Part shown: in pieces, positions 37,321 to 46,372 of the stretch
Numbering within the stretch: position 1 is the stretch's first letter
Layout of the letters: each line of letters begins with the position of its first letter
Assembly (NCBI RefSeq): GCF_023073335.1
Contig: NZ_JADPJG010000005.1
Span: 1 to 64,000 of the forward strand
Source of the DNA: Bradyrhizobium sp. 21
GTDB taxonomy: Bacteria > Pseudomonadota > Alphaproteobacteria > Rhizobiales > Xanthobacteraceae
Direction: 5' to 3'
DNA: 64,000 nt
Program-made: the position numbers and the translations under genes
Notes under the pieces: generated by a model
What the model was told of the DNA's origin: nothing
Databases searched by the model: none
The model's input: the letters and a program-made list of their open reading frames with translations, nothing else

Positions 37321-38085
37321 ATGCCGTTGAAGCGTTTTGTCCAGGCCGCGGTCGCGGCGCTCGCGATAACCGCCGTGGTGCCGGCTTCGGCGCAGCAAGT
37401 GCTCAAGGTCGGCTCGACGCCGACCGGCATTCCTTTCACCTTCCTCGATACCAAGACCAACACCATCCAGGGCATCATGGTCGATCTCGTCACCGAGATT
37501 GGCAAGGATGCCGGCCTCAACGTGCAGATCGAGCCGATGGCGTTCTCGGCGCTGATCCCGTCGCTGACCTCGAACAAGATCGACATCATCGCAGCCGCGA
37601 TGTTCATCACCGCGCCGCGCAAGGAGGTCGTCGACTTCTCCGACCCGATCTACACCTATGGCGAGGGCCTCGTGGTGCCCAAGAGCGACACCAAGGCTTA
37701 TGCTGCTCAGGACGATCTGAAGGGCGAGACGGTCGGCGCCCAGGTCGGCACCGCCTTCGTCGACGCGCTGAAGAAGTCCGGCCTGTTCGCCGACGTCAAG
37801 GCCTATGACACCATCCCCGACATCCTGCGCGACGTGAACACCGGCCGTCTCAAGGCTGGCTTCGCCGACTACCCGATCCTCGCCTACAATCTCAAGCAGG
37901 GCGGCTTCCCCGAGGTGCGTCTGGTCGACGGCTACAAGCCGGTCACCGTCGGCTCGGTTGGCATCGGCGTACGCAAGGGCGAGGCCGCGCTGCTCGGCAA
38001 GATCAACACCTCGCTCGCGAAGCTCAAGGCCAACGGCACCATCGACAAGATCCTCGAGAAATGGGGTCAGAAGGCGCAGGGCTGA
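37321..38085 (+). CDS. polar amino-acid ABC transporter, periplasmic binding protein
   Basis: The 254-residue protein has a signal peptide (residues 1-23, ending ASAQQ) and the SBP_bac_3 fold: VLKVGSTPTGIPFTF, TNTIQGIMVDLVTEIGKDAGL, LTSNKIDIIAAAMFITAPRKEVVDFSDPIY. Such proteins capture amino acids, opines or related amines. It heads an operon with a permease, an ATPase and an amino-acid/amine oxidase, so the ligand is probably the substrate of that oxidase. Confidence 0.93.
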   Translation: MPLKRFVQAAVAALAITAVVPASAQQVLKVGSTPTGIPFTFLDTKTNTIQGIMVDLVTEIGKDAGLNVQIEPMAFSALIPSLTSNKIDIIAAAMFITAPRKEVVDFSDPIYTYGEGLVVPKSDTKAYAAQDDLKGETVGAQVGTAFVDALKKSGLFADVKAYDTIPDILRDVNTGRLKAGFADYPILAYNLKQGGFPEVRLVDGYKPVTVGSVGIGVRKGEAALLGKINTSLAKLKANGTIDKILEKWGQKAQG

Positions 38086-38112
38086 TAGGATCGGATCAAT
38101 GAAGGCTTGCCG

Positions 38113-38766
38113 ATGAAAGGCTTCTGGCACGACGCCGTCGAGTTCTTCCCGATCCTGATGAGCGGCGTCGCGCTGACGATCGTCGTCACCATCGGCTCGC
38201 TGCTGCTCTCGACGGTGCTGGGCCTCGTCTGGGCGATGATGCGGGTCTCCGGCATCGGAATCCTGTCGGTGCTCAGCGCCAGCCTGATCAATGTGATCCG
38301 CGGCATTCCGATCATCGTGCTCTTGTTCTATCTCTACTTCGTGATGCCGGATCTCGGCGTCACGCTGTCGGCCCTGCAGGCCGCGATCCTCGGGCTCGGC
38401 ATCGCCTATTCGGCCTATCAGGCCGAAAATTTCCGCGCCGGCATCGAGGCGATCGACAAGGGGCAGATCGAGGCGGCGCAGTCGATCGGCATGGGCTGGT
38501 GGCTGACCATGCGCCGCGTGGTGCTGCCGCAGGCCGTGCGCATCGTGCTGCCGCCCTACGGCAACGTCATGATCATGATGCTGAAGGATTCGTCGCAGGC
38601 CTCCACCATCACCGTCGCCGAGCTCGCGCTGCAAGGCAAGCTGATCGCGTCTTCGACCTTCAAGAACACCAACGTGTTCACGATGGTGGCGCTGATGTAT
38701 CTCACCATGAGCATCCCGCTGATTTTGCTGGTTCGTCACTTCGAGAAGCGGGCCGGCAAGAAATGA
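38113..38766 (+). CDS. polar amino-acid ABC transporter permease
   Basis: The 217-residue inner-membrane protein has about five hydrophobic helices and the HisM/GlnP-type EAA loop (AGIEAIDKGQIEAAQSIGMGWWLTMRRVVLPQA) that contacts the ATPase. I prefer ATG at 38113, 7 bp after GAAGG, over TTG at 38107. Only one permease is encoded, so it must form a homodimer. It overlaps the ATPase gene by 4 bp (ATGA). Confidence 0.93.
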   Translation: MKGFWHDAVEFFPILMSGVALTIVVTIGSLLLSTVLGLVWAMMRVSGIGILSVLSASLINVIRGIPIIVLLFYLYFVMPDLGVTLSALQAAILGLGIAYSAYQAENFRAGIEAIDKGQIEAAQSIGMGWWLTMRRVVLPQAVRIVLPPYGNVMIMMLKDSSQASTITVAELALQGKLIASSTFKNTNVFTMVALMYLTMSIPLILLVRHFEKRAGKK

Positions 38767-39494
38767 TCGAGCTGACCGACGTCCACAAGAGCTTTGGCGA
38801 GAACGAGGTGCTCAAGGGCATCACGGCGTCCGTCCAGAAGGGCGAGGTGGTCTGCATCGTCGGCCCCTCCGGTTCCGGCAAGTCCACCATTTTGCGCTGT
38901 ATCAACGGTCTCGAAAGCTACGATCGCGGCGAGATCAGCATCGAGGGCTTGAAGGTCGACCGCGACGCGCCCTCGATCGTTAAGGTCCGCACCCAGGTCT
39001 CGATGGTGTTCCAGCGCTTCAACCTGTTTCCACATCGCACCGTTCTCGAGAACGTCGTCGAGGGTCCGCTGTATGTGAAGAAGGAGCCGCGCGCCGCTGC
39101 GCTCGCGCATGGCCGAGCGCTGCTCGCGCAGGTGGGGCTGGCGGAGAAGGCCGACGCACATCCGCCACAGCTTTCCGGCGGCCAGCAACAACGCGTCGCG
39201 ATCGCGCGTGCACTCGCGATGCAGCCCAAGGCGATCCTGTTCGACGAACCGACCTCGGCGCTCGATCCTGAATTGGTCGGCGACGTCCTCGGCGTGATGC
39301 GCAAGCTCGCCGACGACGGCATGACCATGGTCGTCGTCACCCACGAGATAGGCTTTGCCCGCGACGTCGCCGACAGGGTGCTGTTCATCGATGGCGGCAT
39401 CATCGTCGAGCAGGGGGCGGCCAAGGCCGTCCTGAATCAACCTCAGCATCCCCGCACGCAGGACTTTTTGCGCCGCGTGCTGCATCCGCTCTGA
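38763..39494 (+). CDS. polar amino-acid ABC transporter ATP-binding protein
   Basis: The 243-residue ATPase has Walker A GPSGSGKST at about 36-44, Q-loop MVFQRFNLFPH at about 80-90, the signature LSGGQQQRV at about 138-146 and Walker B ILFDEPTSALD at about 158-168. It is a GlnQ/HisP-type subunit. ATG at 38763 overlaps the permease stop. It powers uptake by the two preceding proteins and is followed after 12 bp by the oxidase gene. Confidence 0.95.
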   Translation: MIELTDVHKSFGENEVLKGITASVQKGEVVCIVGPSGSGKSTILRCINGLESYDRGEISIEGLKVDRDAPSIVKVRTQVSMVFQRFNLFPHRTVLENVVEGPLYVKKEPRAAALAHGRALLAQVGLAEKADAHPPQLSGGQQQRVAIARALAMQPKAILFDEPTSALDPELVGDVLGVMRKLADDGMTMVVVTHEIGFARDVADRVLFIDGGIIVEQGAAKAVLNQPQHPRTQDFLRRVLHPL

Positions 39495-39506
39495 CCGGTC
39501 TTCGCC

Positions 39507-40793
39507 ATGAACGCGCGCCTGCCTCTGCCGCCCTCGCTTTATGCCGACACCGCCGTCGCGCCGGTCGCCACGCCTCCGCTCGACGCCGACAAGACGGTCC
39601 CCGTCGCCATCATTGGCGGCGGCTACACCGGCCTTTCCACCGCGCTGCATCTGGCGGAGCAGGGTGTCGAGGCACTGGTGCTGGAGGCGCAGGAGCCGGG
39701 CTGGGGCGCCTCGGGGAATAATGGCGGTCACACCAATCCCGGACTGAAGCACGACCCCGATCAGATCGAGGCCGATTTCGGCGCCGAACTCGGCCGCCGC
39801 ATGATCGACTTCTCCTATGGCACCACGAATTTCACCCATGATTTGATCCGCCGCTATCAGATCCCCTGCGAGGCGCGGCAGAACGGAACGCTGCGCGCGG
39901 CCTATAATGAGGCCAGCGCCGCCACGATCGAAAAGACGGCGCAGCAATGCATCGCCCGCGGCATGCCGGTGAAATATCTGAATCGCGAGCAGTTGCGCGA
40001 GATGACCGGCACGGATCGCTACATCGGTGCCATGCTGGACACCCGCGGTGGCGATCTGCATCCCCTCAGCTACGCCCGTGGACTCGCGCGTGCTGCGATC
40101 TCGGCGGGCGCGAAGGTGCATGGCGAAACCCCGGCGCTGTCACTGCGCCGTGAAGGCAGCCGTTGGCGTATCGAGACACCGCGGACGATCGTGCATGCCG
40201 ACAAGGTGTTGCTCGCGACCAACGGTTTTACGGACGATCTCTGGCCCGCGCTTCGCCGCACCATCGTCCCCGTGTTTTCCTCGATCGCCGCCACCGCGCC
40301 GCTGTCCGAGGACGTTGCCCGCTCGATCATGCCGACGCGGCCGGTGCTCTACGAGAGCGGCCACATCACGGTCTATTACCGTATCGATCAGCAAAACCGC
40401 CTGTTGATGGGCGGCCGCGGCCCGATGCGCTGGATCAACTCGCCCTCCGACGTCGCCTATCTCATGCGTTACGCAGAACGGCTATGGCCGCAGCTCAAGG
40501 GCGTTGCCTGGACCCACGGCTGGAACAGCCGGCTGGCGATCACCGGGGATCATTACCCGCATGTGCACGAGCCCGCCGAAAACGTCCTGATCTCGCTTGG
40601 CTGCAACGGCCGGGGCGTCGCGCTCTCGACCGCGATGGGCGCGCAGCTCGCGCGGCGTCTGATCGGCGGCGCCAAGGCCGAGATCGATATGCCCGTCACC
40701 GGCATCAAGCCGATCCCGATGCACGCGTTCTGGCCGGTGGGTGTGACGACCGCCGTGATCGCGGGCCGGGTGCGAGATCGGTTGGGAATCTAG
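39507..40793 (+). CDS. FAD-dependent amine/amino-acid oxidase (PuuB/DAO family)
   Basis: The 428-residue flavoprotein has an N-terminal extension of about 30 residues, then the FAD site AIIGGGYTGLSTALHLAE (residues 33-50) and WGASGNNGGHTNPGLKHDP. The latter is the GASGRNGG-type motif of gamma-glutamylputrescine oxidase and its relatives. The C-terminal SLGCNGRGVALSTAMG also fits. It follows the ABC transporter by 12 bp, so imported compound and oxidase are linked. A gamma-glutamyltransferase converges from the other side, which favours a gamma-glutamyl-amine substrate, though this is not proven. Confidence 0.88.
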   Translation: MNARLPLPPSLYADTAVAPVATPPLDADKTVPVAIIGGGYTGLSTALHLAEQGVEALVLEAQEPGWGASGNNGGHTNPGLKHDPDQIEADFGAELGRRMIDFSYGTTNFTHDLIRRYQIPCEARQNGTLRAAYNEASAATIEKTAQQCIARGMPVKYLNREQLREMTGTDRYIGAMLDTRGGDLHPLSYARGLARAAISAGAKVHGETPALSLRREGSRWRIETPRTIVHADKVLLATNGFTDDLWPALRRTIVPVFSSIAATAPLSEDVARSIMPTRPVLYESGHITVYYRIDQQNRLLMGGRGPMRWINSPSDVAYLMRYAERLWPQLKGVAWTHGWNSRLAITGDHYPHVHEPAENVLISLGCNGRGVALSTAMGAQLARRLIGGAKAEIDMPVTGIKPIPMHAFWPVGVTTAVIAGRVRDRLGI

Positions 40794-40795
40794 CC

Positions 40796-42385
40796 TCAGG
40801 GCTCCGCCACCGCGTCGGCCCAGGGCTGAAAAATCTCGACTGCGCCAAAATTCGTGTCGCCGTCGCGCATCACCACGCTCGGGCAGGCGAATTTTTGCGG
40901 CAGGGACTGCACCCGCGCTTCCTCATAGTCGAAGCGCGCCGCGAGCGCCTCGCGCGTCTCCGCCGGCAGCCTGATATCACCGATCACGATCGCGCCTTCG
41001 CTGGCGTCGATGCGTGGCTGGTGGATGGCGGCATCCAGGTCCATGCCATAATCCATCGCAAAGGACACGAGCTGCATCACCGAAGGCAGGATGCGGCGGC
41101 CGCCGGAGGCGCCGATGGCGAGACGCCTGCCATCCCCGGTTTCGGCGATGACGGGCGTGTAGTTGGTGAGGCAGCGCTTGCCGGGCGCCAGCGAGTTGGT
41201 GGTGCCGGGCGTCGGGTCGAACCACATGATGCCGTTGTTCATGGCAATGCCGGTGTGCGGCGTCACATATTTCGAGCCGAAGGACGAGAGCAGCGTCTGC
41301 GTCACCGCCGCGATGTTGCCGTGGCGGTCGACCACGGAGAAATGCGTGGTGCAGGCGGGCGCCAGATATTCCGCGCCGAGCGAGCGCTTGCCGTCGGCAT
41401 CGCCCATGTCGCCGAGCCGCTGGCGATAGGCCGATTGCAGGGCGAGCGCGTATTCGGTGTAGGCCGCCGCATCCGGCACCTCGCCCGGCTCCAGATTCTG
41501 TTGCAACAGGCGCAATGCGTGCGCCATCGTCGGTCCGGCCGTGAGCTCCGGCGTCGCAAACACCTTGCCGCCGCGATACGGGATCGCCAGCGGCTCGCGG
41601 AGATGGGCTCGGAACGCGGCGAGATCCTCGACCGACAGCGAGCCGCCGTCGGCCGTGACGTCGGACGCGATGCTCCTGGCGAGATCGCCCTGGTAGAAAT
41701 CGCGCGGACCGGCGGCCGCGAGATGCGACAGCGTTGCCTTCAGCGTGGCCAGCGGCAGCCGCGTCTCCGACTTGATGCTCCATGGTGCGCTCGGTGGCAG
41801 GCCGTCCTTCAAGAACGCGGCCGCGCTCGCCGGATAGCGCCGAAGATCCGTTGCCGCGCTCGCGATCGTCAGTGTGGTCCACCAGTCGACCAGCAGGCCT
41901 TCGCCGGCGAGCGCCGCGGCCGGAGCAACCAGGTCTTTCCACTGCATGGTGGCGTAGCGGCGGTGCACCTCCTCCATGCCGGCGACGACGCCGGGCACCG
42001 CGATGGCGGCGGGACCGTGAACGTTGCGGTCCTCCTTCACCTGCGGCCACGGAAACAGGTCGGACGCTGTGCGTTCTCCGGTGATGGGGTAGTCGGCGGC
42101 GCGCAGGCTTTGCGGCGCGCACATGCCGTAGTCGATCACCTCGTAGCGATTTTCCGCGGCGCGGTAGAGCACCATCGCGCCGCCGCCGCCCATGCCGCTG
42201 TTCCAGGGCTCCAGGACGTTGAGCGCGAAGGTGGTCGCGATGATCGCATCCACGCAGTCGCCGCCTGCCGCCAGCACTTGCGCCCCCACTTCGGCCGCTC
42301 GCCGCGATTGCGCGGCGACGATGCCGCCCTTGGATTTGACGGCGGGTTTGCGGATGGTTTGGGCGAGGCTGAACTGGTGGGGCAT
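40796..42385 (-). CDS. gamma-glutamyltransferase family protein
   Basis: The 529-residue protein is an Ntn-hydrolase of the gamma-glutamyltranspeptidase family. The N-terminal KGGIVAAQSRRAAEVGAQVLAAGGDCVDA and GMGGGGAMVLY are typical. The autocatalytic cleavage site is at the Thr of TTHFSVVDRHGNIAAVTQTL near residue 345, followed by GGRRILPSVMQLV. No signal peptide is seen, so it is probably cytoplasmic. I chose ATG at 42385; the frame extends upstream but that part is Ser/Pro/Arg-rich and unlike the family. It converges with the oxidase gene with a 2-bp gap. Confidence 0.9.
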   Translation of the reverse strand: MPHQFSLAQTIRKPAVKSKGGIVAAQSRRAAEVGAQVLAAGGDCVDAIIATTFALNVLEPWNSGMGGGGAMVLYRAAENRYEVIDYGMCAPQSLRAADYPITGERTASDLFPWPQVKEDRNVHGPAAIAVPGVVAGMEEVHRRYATMQWKDLVAPAAALAGEGLLVDWWTTLTIASAATDLRRYPASAAAFLKDGLPPSAPWSIKSETRLPLATLKATLSHLAAAGPRDFYQGDLARSIASDVTADGGSLSVEDLAAFRAHLREPLAIPYRGGKVFATPELTAGPTMAHALRLLQQNLEPGEVPDAAAYTEYALALQSAYRQRLGDMGDADGKRSLGAEYLAPACTTHFSVVDRHGNIAAVTQTLLSSFGSKYVTPHTGIAMNNGIMWFDPTPGTTNSLAPGKRCLTNYTPVIAETGDGRRLAIGASGGRRILPSVMQLVSFAMDYGMDLDAAIHQPRIDASEGAIVIGDIRLPAETREALAARFDYEEARVQSLPQKFACPSVVMRDGDTNFGAVEIFQPWADAVAEP

Positions 42386-42642
42386 GATGATGTCTGTGTC
42401 TTGTCTCAAATTGTCTTGGCTTCGTTGCGCTGAGCTCCGCGATTGGCGGAGCGCGCGGACAATGGCACATCGCCCCCCACCGAGGACATCGTGGCTGGTG
42501 TGAGACGGGCGGGGGGATGGCGCGGGCGCCAAGACGTTGATGCCGGGGGGCGAGGCGAGCGAAGGCGACGCCGTCCTTTGGACGGTTGCCCCGGGCATGA
42601 CGAACTGAGAGATTGATCAGTGAGAAGCAGAAGTCGCAGCGC
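42386..42642. other. intergenic gap upstream of the gamma-glutamyltransferase gene
   Basis: A 257-bp GC-rich stretch without a convincing gene. It must carry the leftward promoter of the gamma-glutamyltransferase. I see no clear operator or terminator. Confidence 0.35.
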
Positions 42643-42819
42643 TCAGCGCGCGCGATCCAGCCGGCTGGCCTGATATTTGGCGTGCCATTTCGGGCCAGGC
42701 CCGCGCATGTAGTGAAGCTCGGGGCGGTAGGGGGCGCCCGCGACCCGGATCAACGTCTGCCATTTGGCGGCGACGAAGCTGAGGGGCTGGCGGAGCAGGC
42801 TCAAAGCCGCGAGCAACAT
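42643..42819 (-). CDS. 58-residue conserved-looking small protein
   Basis: An ATG at 42819, preceded by GAGGTG, opens a 58-codon frame ending in TGA at 42643. The protein has a hydrophobic start (MLLAALSLLRQPLSF), then a basic, Trp- and Tyr-containing tail (YRPELHYMRGPGPKWHAKYQ). The gap to the upstream DUF6894-like gene is 9 bp, so the two look like a small operon. I do not recognise a family. The ribosome site and spacing support it as real. Confidence 0.55.
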   Translation of the reverse strand: MLLAALSLLRQPLSFVAAKWQTLIRVAGAPYRPELHYMRGPGPKWHAKYQASRLDRAR

Positions 42820-42828
42820 GGCATCACC

Positions 42829-43062
42829 TCAGTGCGGCTTGCCGAGCATGGCGGTGAAGGGGAGGTCGAAGATCTCCTCGCCGTCGTCGCCGCTGACGTG
42901 AATCACCCAGTCACGCCAGTCCTCGGCGCCAGGCGTCAGGATCATCGAGCGCATGATCTGGGCGGCACGGTCGCGGGCCTCGTTCAGATTGGCGACCGCG
43001 GTGCCGTACCGATCGACCAGCGTGCCCTCGGCATTGGAACAATGGAAATACATCTGAACCAT
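42829..43062 (-). CDS. small DUF6894-like protein
   Basis: A 77-residue cytoplasmic protein, MVQMYFHCSNAEGTLVDRYG at the start, with helix NLNEARDRAAQIMRSM and strand VIHVSGDDGEEIFDLPF. This alternation of a Tyr/Phe-rich first strand, an acidic turn, a helix and a DDGxxIFxLPF strand is typical of the DUF6894 family, abundant in rhizobia and of unknown function. ATG at 43062 follows GAGGAGG, a strong ribosome site. Confidence 0.72.
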   Translation of the reverse strand: MVQMYFHCSNAEGTLVDRYGTAVANLNEARDRAAQIMRSMILTPGAEDWRDWVIHVSGDDGEEIFDLPFTAMLGKPH

Positions 43063-43268
43063 ACACGCCTCCTCGGAAAGCGATGGGGACGGCAAAGCAA
43101 TACCACCCGAAGCCTTCGCGAAACATTCGGGCCAAGCCCGGTAAGGGAATCTACGGAGATTGGTCGGGACAAAGAGCCCTGCGGGTTTGATCACAAGGGG
43201 GTGTTGATCAACTGGACGGCGTTCCCACGGCATGGAACAACTTTGGACGGAAAGTCCGGGAGATCGCC

Positions 43269-45344
43269 GTGAACCACCTCACATTCTCGCGTGAACGCCG
43301 AGGCCTATGCCGGGTTTTGGCTGTTATCACCGGGGTGCTGCTCGGCCTTGCCACCGGAGCCTCCTCCGAACCGGTGAGGAAAAGCGGCTATGCGATCAGC
43401 GCGGAGACCTGCGGCAGCGCCGATCTCGCTTTTCCAACAATCCAGATCGACATGAAGGCGGGATTTTGCGCCGGTCTCGTTGCCAGCGAGGAGGATCGGC
43501 TGAAATTCCCGCGGGCGATCATCCAGGTGCCCGGCCGTGACCTGTTCGTGGTCGCCGACATGGGCGGCTGGGGCCACACCGACGGACGACTGCTGCTGCT
43601 CGACCCGCGCGCACCCCAAGGACAGCGGTTCAGGGACTTGCTCACCGGCCTTGAATATCCGTTCGGCCTCGTGATCGGCCCGGACAAGAAGCTCTATGCC
43701 TCGACGGCGGAGACGATCTTCCGGTTCGATCCACTCGCCGACAATCCGCGCGGCACGGTCGAGACCATCATCCGTCACATGCCCGGCCGCCGGATCACAT
43801 TGCCCGACGGCACCAGGGTCGACGAAAGCGCGCACCCGCTCAAGCAGTTCATCTTTGACAAGAACGGACGGCTGTTCGTCAATGTCGGCTCGCACAGCGA
43901 CGACTGCATCACGCCGGCGCCGATCACGAAACCTTGCGCGGCGGCCGAGGGCGCCTCCGCAATGGCATCGATTTGGATGTTCACGCCGCCCGCGGGCGGT
44001 GCCTTCCCGGCATTGACGCCGAAGGATCCCGATCCGCCGCGCGCCGTCTATGCGCGCGGCTTGCGCAACTCGATGGCGCTGGCGCTGCACGCGAATTTTC
44101 CCGATGCCGGCTATGCCTTCCTGCAAGCCGAGAACGGCCGCGACCTGGCCGACATCTTCAAGCCGAACGAGGAGATCAACGCGATCGAGCAGGGCAGGCA
44201 CTATGGCTGGCCCTATTGCTACGATCTGTCGACGCCGAGTCCCGAGTTCAGGCTCGTGCTGCAATCCGGGACCTACAAATCGCTGTGCACGACCAGCGCG
44301 CTCTACAAGGCGCCTTTCTCATTGCTGCCGCCGCACGGCGCGCCGCTCGCCATGCTCTATTATCACGGCGCCAAGTTTCCGGAGCTCGAGGGCAAGCTGC
44401 TGGTCGGCCTGCATGGCTATCGCCCGACCGGCAGCCGTGTCCTTATCTACGATGTCGACGACCACGGCTTCCCCAAGCCCGCCCCGGCGCCGGTGCGCTA
44501 CCACGTCAGTTGCGCAGCCGACCCGACTCACAGCTTTCAGACCGAGGCCGGCGACGTCGCCGCCGCGCCGTTCGAGGAGCTGATCGCAGGCTGGCACCGC
44601 GTCAACGGTGCGCGGCCGCAAGGCGCCCCGGTCGGCATGACGGTCGCGGAGGACGGTGCGATCTGGCTGGTCGAGGACAAGAACCAGACCGTGATCCGCA
44701 TCGACCGCGCCGCGGGTGACGCGCCGCCGCCGCTGCCCTGCGACATGCGCAGCCAGGCGCTGATCGATCAACTCGCGATCTTCGTTGCCAGGGACGCGCA
44801 GAACAGCGTCCGGCTCACCAATTTGCGCAAGGGCCTCGTCGAGAAGCATTGCCTCGGCTGCCATTCGGATTTCGGCCTGAAACCCGGCCAATCGGACGCG
44901 CAGAAGGACGCGACGGTGCTTCGCTTTATGCTGTCGCAGGACGGCTGGATCTATCCTGGCGATCCCGACTCCGGCAAGCTGCGCACGCGGCTTCGTGGGT
45001 TGGGCGCGGAGAAGCTGATGCCGCCGGGTGGCGAAGGCCTGCCGAAGACCGAGCCTGGTTACACGCGCCTGCTCGATACAGTGGACCTGCTGGTTGCGAA
45101 AATGGTTCCGGGCACCCGGATGCGGATCAAGTCCGGCCCGCCGCAACGCAAGTTCTTCAGCAAAGCCAACAAGGAATGCGGCGAAATACCGGCCGCAAAG
45201 GTCGTCGTCGTGACACAAAGGAACGCTGTAGACAAATCGGGCTTCAGCCCCTTTTTCCGGCCGGCCGATCCCTATCTGAATGGCGAGTGCAGCGACGACG
45301 ATGGCTATTACATCCGGCAGGAATTTCTGGTGCCTGTGCAGTAG
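43269..45344 (+). CDS. secreted PQQ-type beta-propeller dehydrogenase with C-terminal cytochrome c domain
   Basis: The 691-residue protein has a signal peptide (about residues 1-33, ending ASSEP). A six-bladed propeller like soluble glucose/sorbosone dehydrogenases follows (PRAIIQVPGRDLFVVADMGGW, ARGLRNSMALALHANF, HYGWPYCYDLS). A cytochrome c region near residues 510-600 contains the haem motif CLGCH at about 527-531. Substrate oxidation in the propeller with electron exit through the haem is the expected design. The true substrate is unknown. The downstream propeller gene starts inside its last 44 bp. Confidence 0.8.
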   Translation: MNHLTFSRERRGLCRVLAVITGVLLGLATGASSEPVRKSGYAISAETCGSADLAFPTIQIDMKAGFCAGLVASEEDRLKFPRAIIQVPGRDLFVVADMGGWGHTDGRLLLLDPRAPQGQRFRDLLTGLEYPFGLVIGPDKKLYASTAETIFRFDPLADNPRGTVETIIRHMPGRRITLPDGTRVDESAHPLKQFIFDKNGRLFVNVGSHSDDCITPAPITKPCAAAEGASAMASIWMFTPPAGGAFPALTPKDPDPPRAVYARGLRNSMALALHANFPDAGYAFLQAENGRDLADIFKPNEEINAIEQGRHYGWPYCYDLSTPSPEFRLVLQSGTYKSLCTTSALYKAPFSLLPPHGAPLAMLYYHGAKFPELEGKLLVGLHGYRPTGSRVLIYDVDDHGFPKPAPAPVRYHVSCAADPTHSFQTEAGDVAAAPFEELIAGWHRVNGARPQGAPVGMTVAEDGAIWLVEDKNQTVIRIDRAAGDAPPPLPCDMRSQALIDQLAIFVARDAQNSVRLTNLRKGLVEKHCLGCHSDFGLKPGQSDAQKDATVLRFMLSQDGWIYPGDPDSGKLRTRLRGLGAEKLMPPGGEGLPKTEPGYTRLLDTVDLLVAKMVPGTRMRIKSGPPQRKFFSKANKECGEIPAAKVVVVTQRNAVDKSGFSPFFRPADPYLNGECSDDDGYYIRQEFLVPVQ

Positions 45345-46242
45345 CGTTGTTCTCGTCCTTGCGACGGCGCCGGTCCGAGCGGAAACAAAACTGTTCGACA
45401 GCGCGCAGGTGACGCCGGCGGGCGAATATACGTTCGGCATCGAAGGGCCTGCCGCCGATCTCGACGGCAATCTCTTCGTCGTCAATTTCGGCAAGCCCGG
45501 CACCATCGGCAGATTGGCAGCGGGCGGGGCGGTGTCGGAGCCATTCACGGCGCTTCCCGAGGGCAGCGTCGGCAACGCCATCCGCTTTGCGCGCGACGGC
45601 ACCATGTTCATCGCCGACTACAAGAAGCACAACATCTTCGCGATCCAGAGGGGCGCAACAGAACCCGTTGTCTGGTTTCACTCCGACGAGATGAACCAGC
45701 CCAACGACATCACCATCGCGCGCGACGGCACGATCTATGCGAGCGATCCGAACTGGAAGGGCCGGGAAGGCCACGTCTGGCGCATCGCCAAAGCGGCCGA
45801 CGGGTCGGTGCAGGGACAGGTGATGTCGGCGCCGCGCGCGATGGGCACCACCAATGGCATCGATCTCAGTCCTGATGACAGGACGCTCTATGTCGGGGAA
45901 TCCAGCAGCGGCCAGATCTGGTCCTACACCATCAGCGGCAACGACCTCACCGGCGCAAAAATGGTCAAGGCGTTTCAGCCCGACACGGCCGACGGCTTGC
46001 GCACCGACGTGGCCGGCCGTCTCTATATCGCGCGCATCCTCAAGGGTACGATCGCGCTGATGAAGCCCAATGGCGCGGTCGAGCGCGAGATTGCGCTGAA
46101 GGGCAAGGAGCCGACCAATCTCGCCTTCGGCGGCAGCGACGGCAAGACCGTCTTCGTCACCCAGCGCCAGGGCGGCTTCATCGAGTCCTTTCGCACCGAC
46201 CAGCAGGGCCGCGAGCACTGTCTCCAGCGTGGGCGCTGCTGA
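45301..46242 (+). CDS. secreted SMP-30/gluconolactonase-like propeller
   Basis: The 313-residue protein has a signal peptide (about 1-26; LCSSVVLVLATAPVRA) and an SMP-30/strictosidine-synthase-type propeller (GPAADLDGNLFVVNFGKPGTIGR, NQPNDITIARDGTIYASDP, GTTNGIDLSPDDRTLYVGES). Family members are lactonases. Together with the upstream sugar-dehydrogenase-like protein this suggests oxidation of a sugar or alcohol and hydrolysis of the resulting lactone in the periplasm. The start at 45301 overlaps the upstream gene by 44 bp; there is no better later start, since the signal peptide begins there. Confidence 0.82.
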   Translation: MAITSGRNFWCLCSSVVLVLATAPVRAETKLFDSAQVTPAGEYTFGIEGPAADLDGNLFVVNFGKPGTIGRLAAGGAVSEPFTALPEGSVGNAIRFARDGTMFIADYKKHNIFAIQRGATEPVVWFHSDEMNQPNDITIARDGTIYASDPNWKGREGHVWRIAKAADGSVQGQVMSAPRAMGTTNGIDLSPDDRTLYVGESSSGQIWSYTISGNDLTGAKMVKAFQPDTADGLRTDVAGRLYIARILKGTIALMKPNGAVEREIALKGKEPTNLAFGGSDGKTVFVTQRQGGFIESFRTDQQGREHCLQRGRC

Positions 46243-46372
46243 ACCTCACGGGCGCTCTGCTTCCGGCGCAGGGCGGTGCGACACGGACGGCATTGTTCTT
46301 GCTTGCATCCGGCGGCTGCGGAGATCTAGACATCTGTGGCCATCAAATAGCATGCGACCACGGAGTGTTTGA

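Noticed and set aside
40163..42433. A 756-codon plus-strand frame opposite the gamma-glutamyltransferase
   Set aside because: No domain, extreme Arg/Ala/His content; the minus-strand enzyme has its cleavage site and family motifs.
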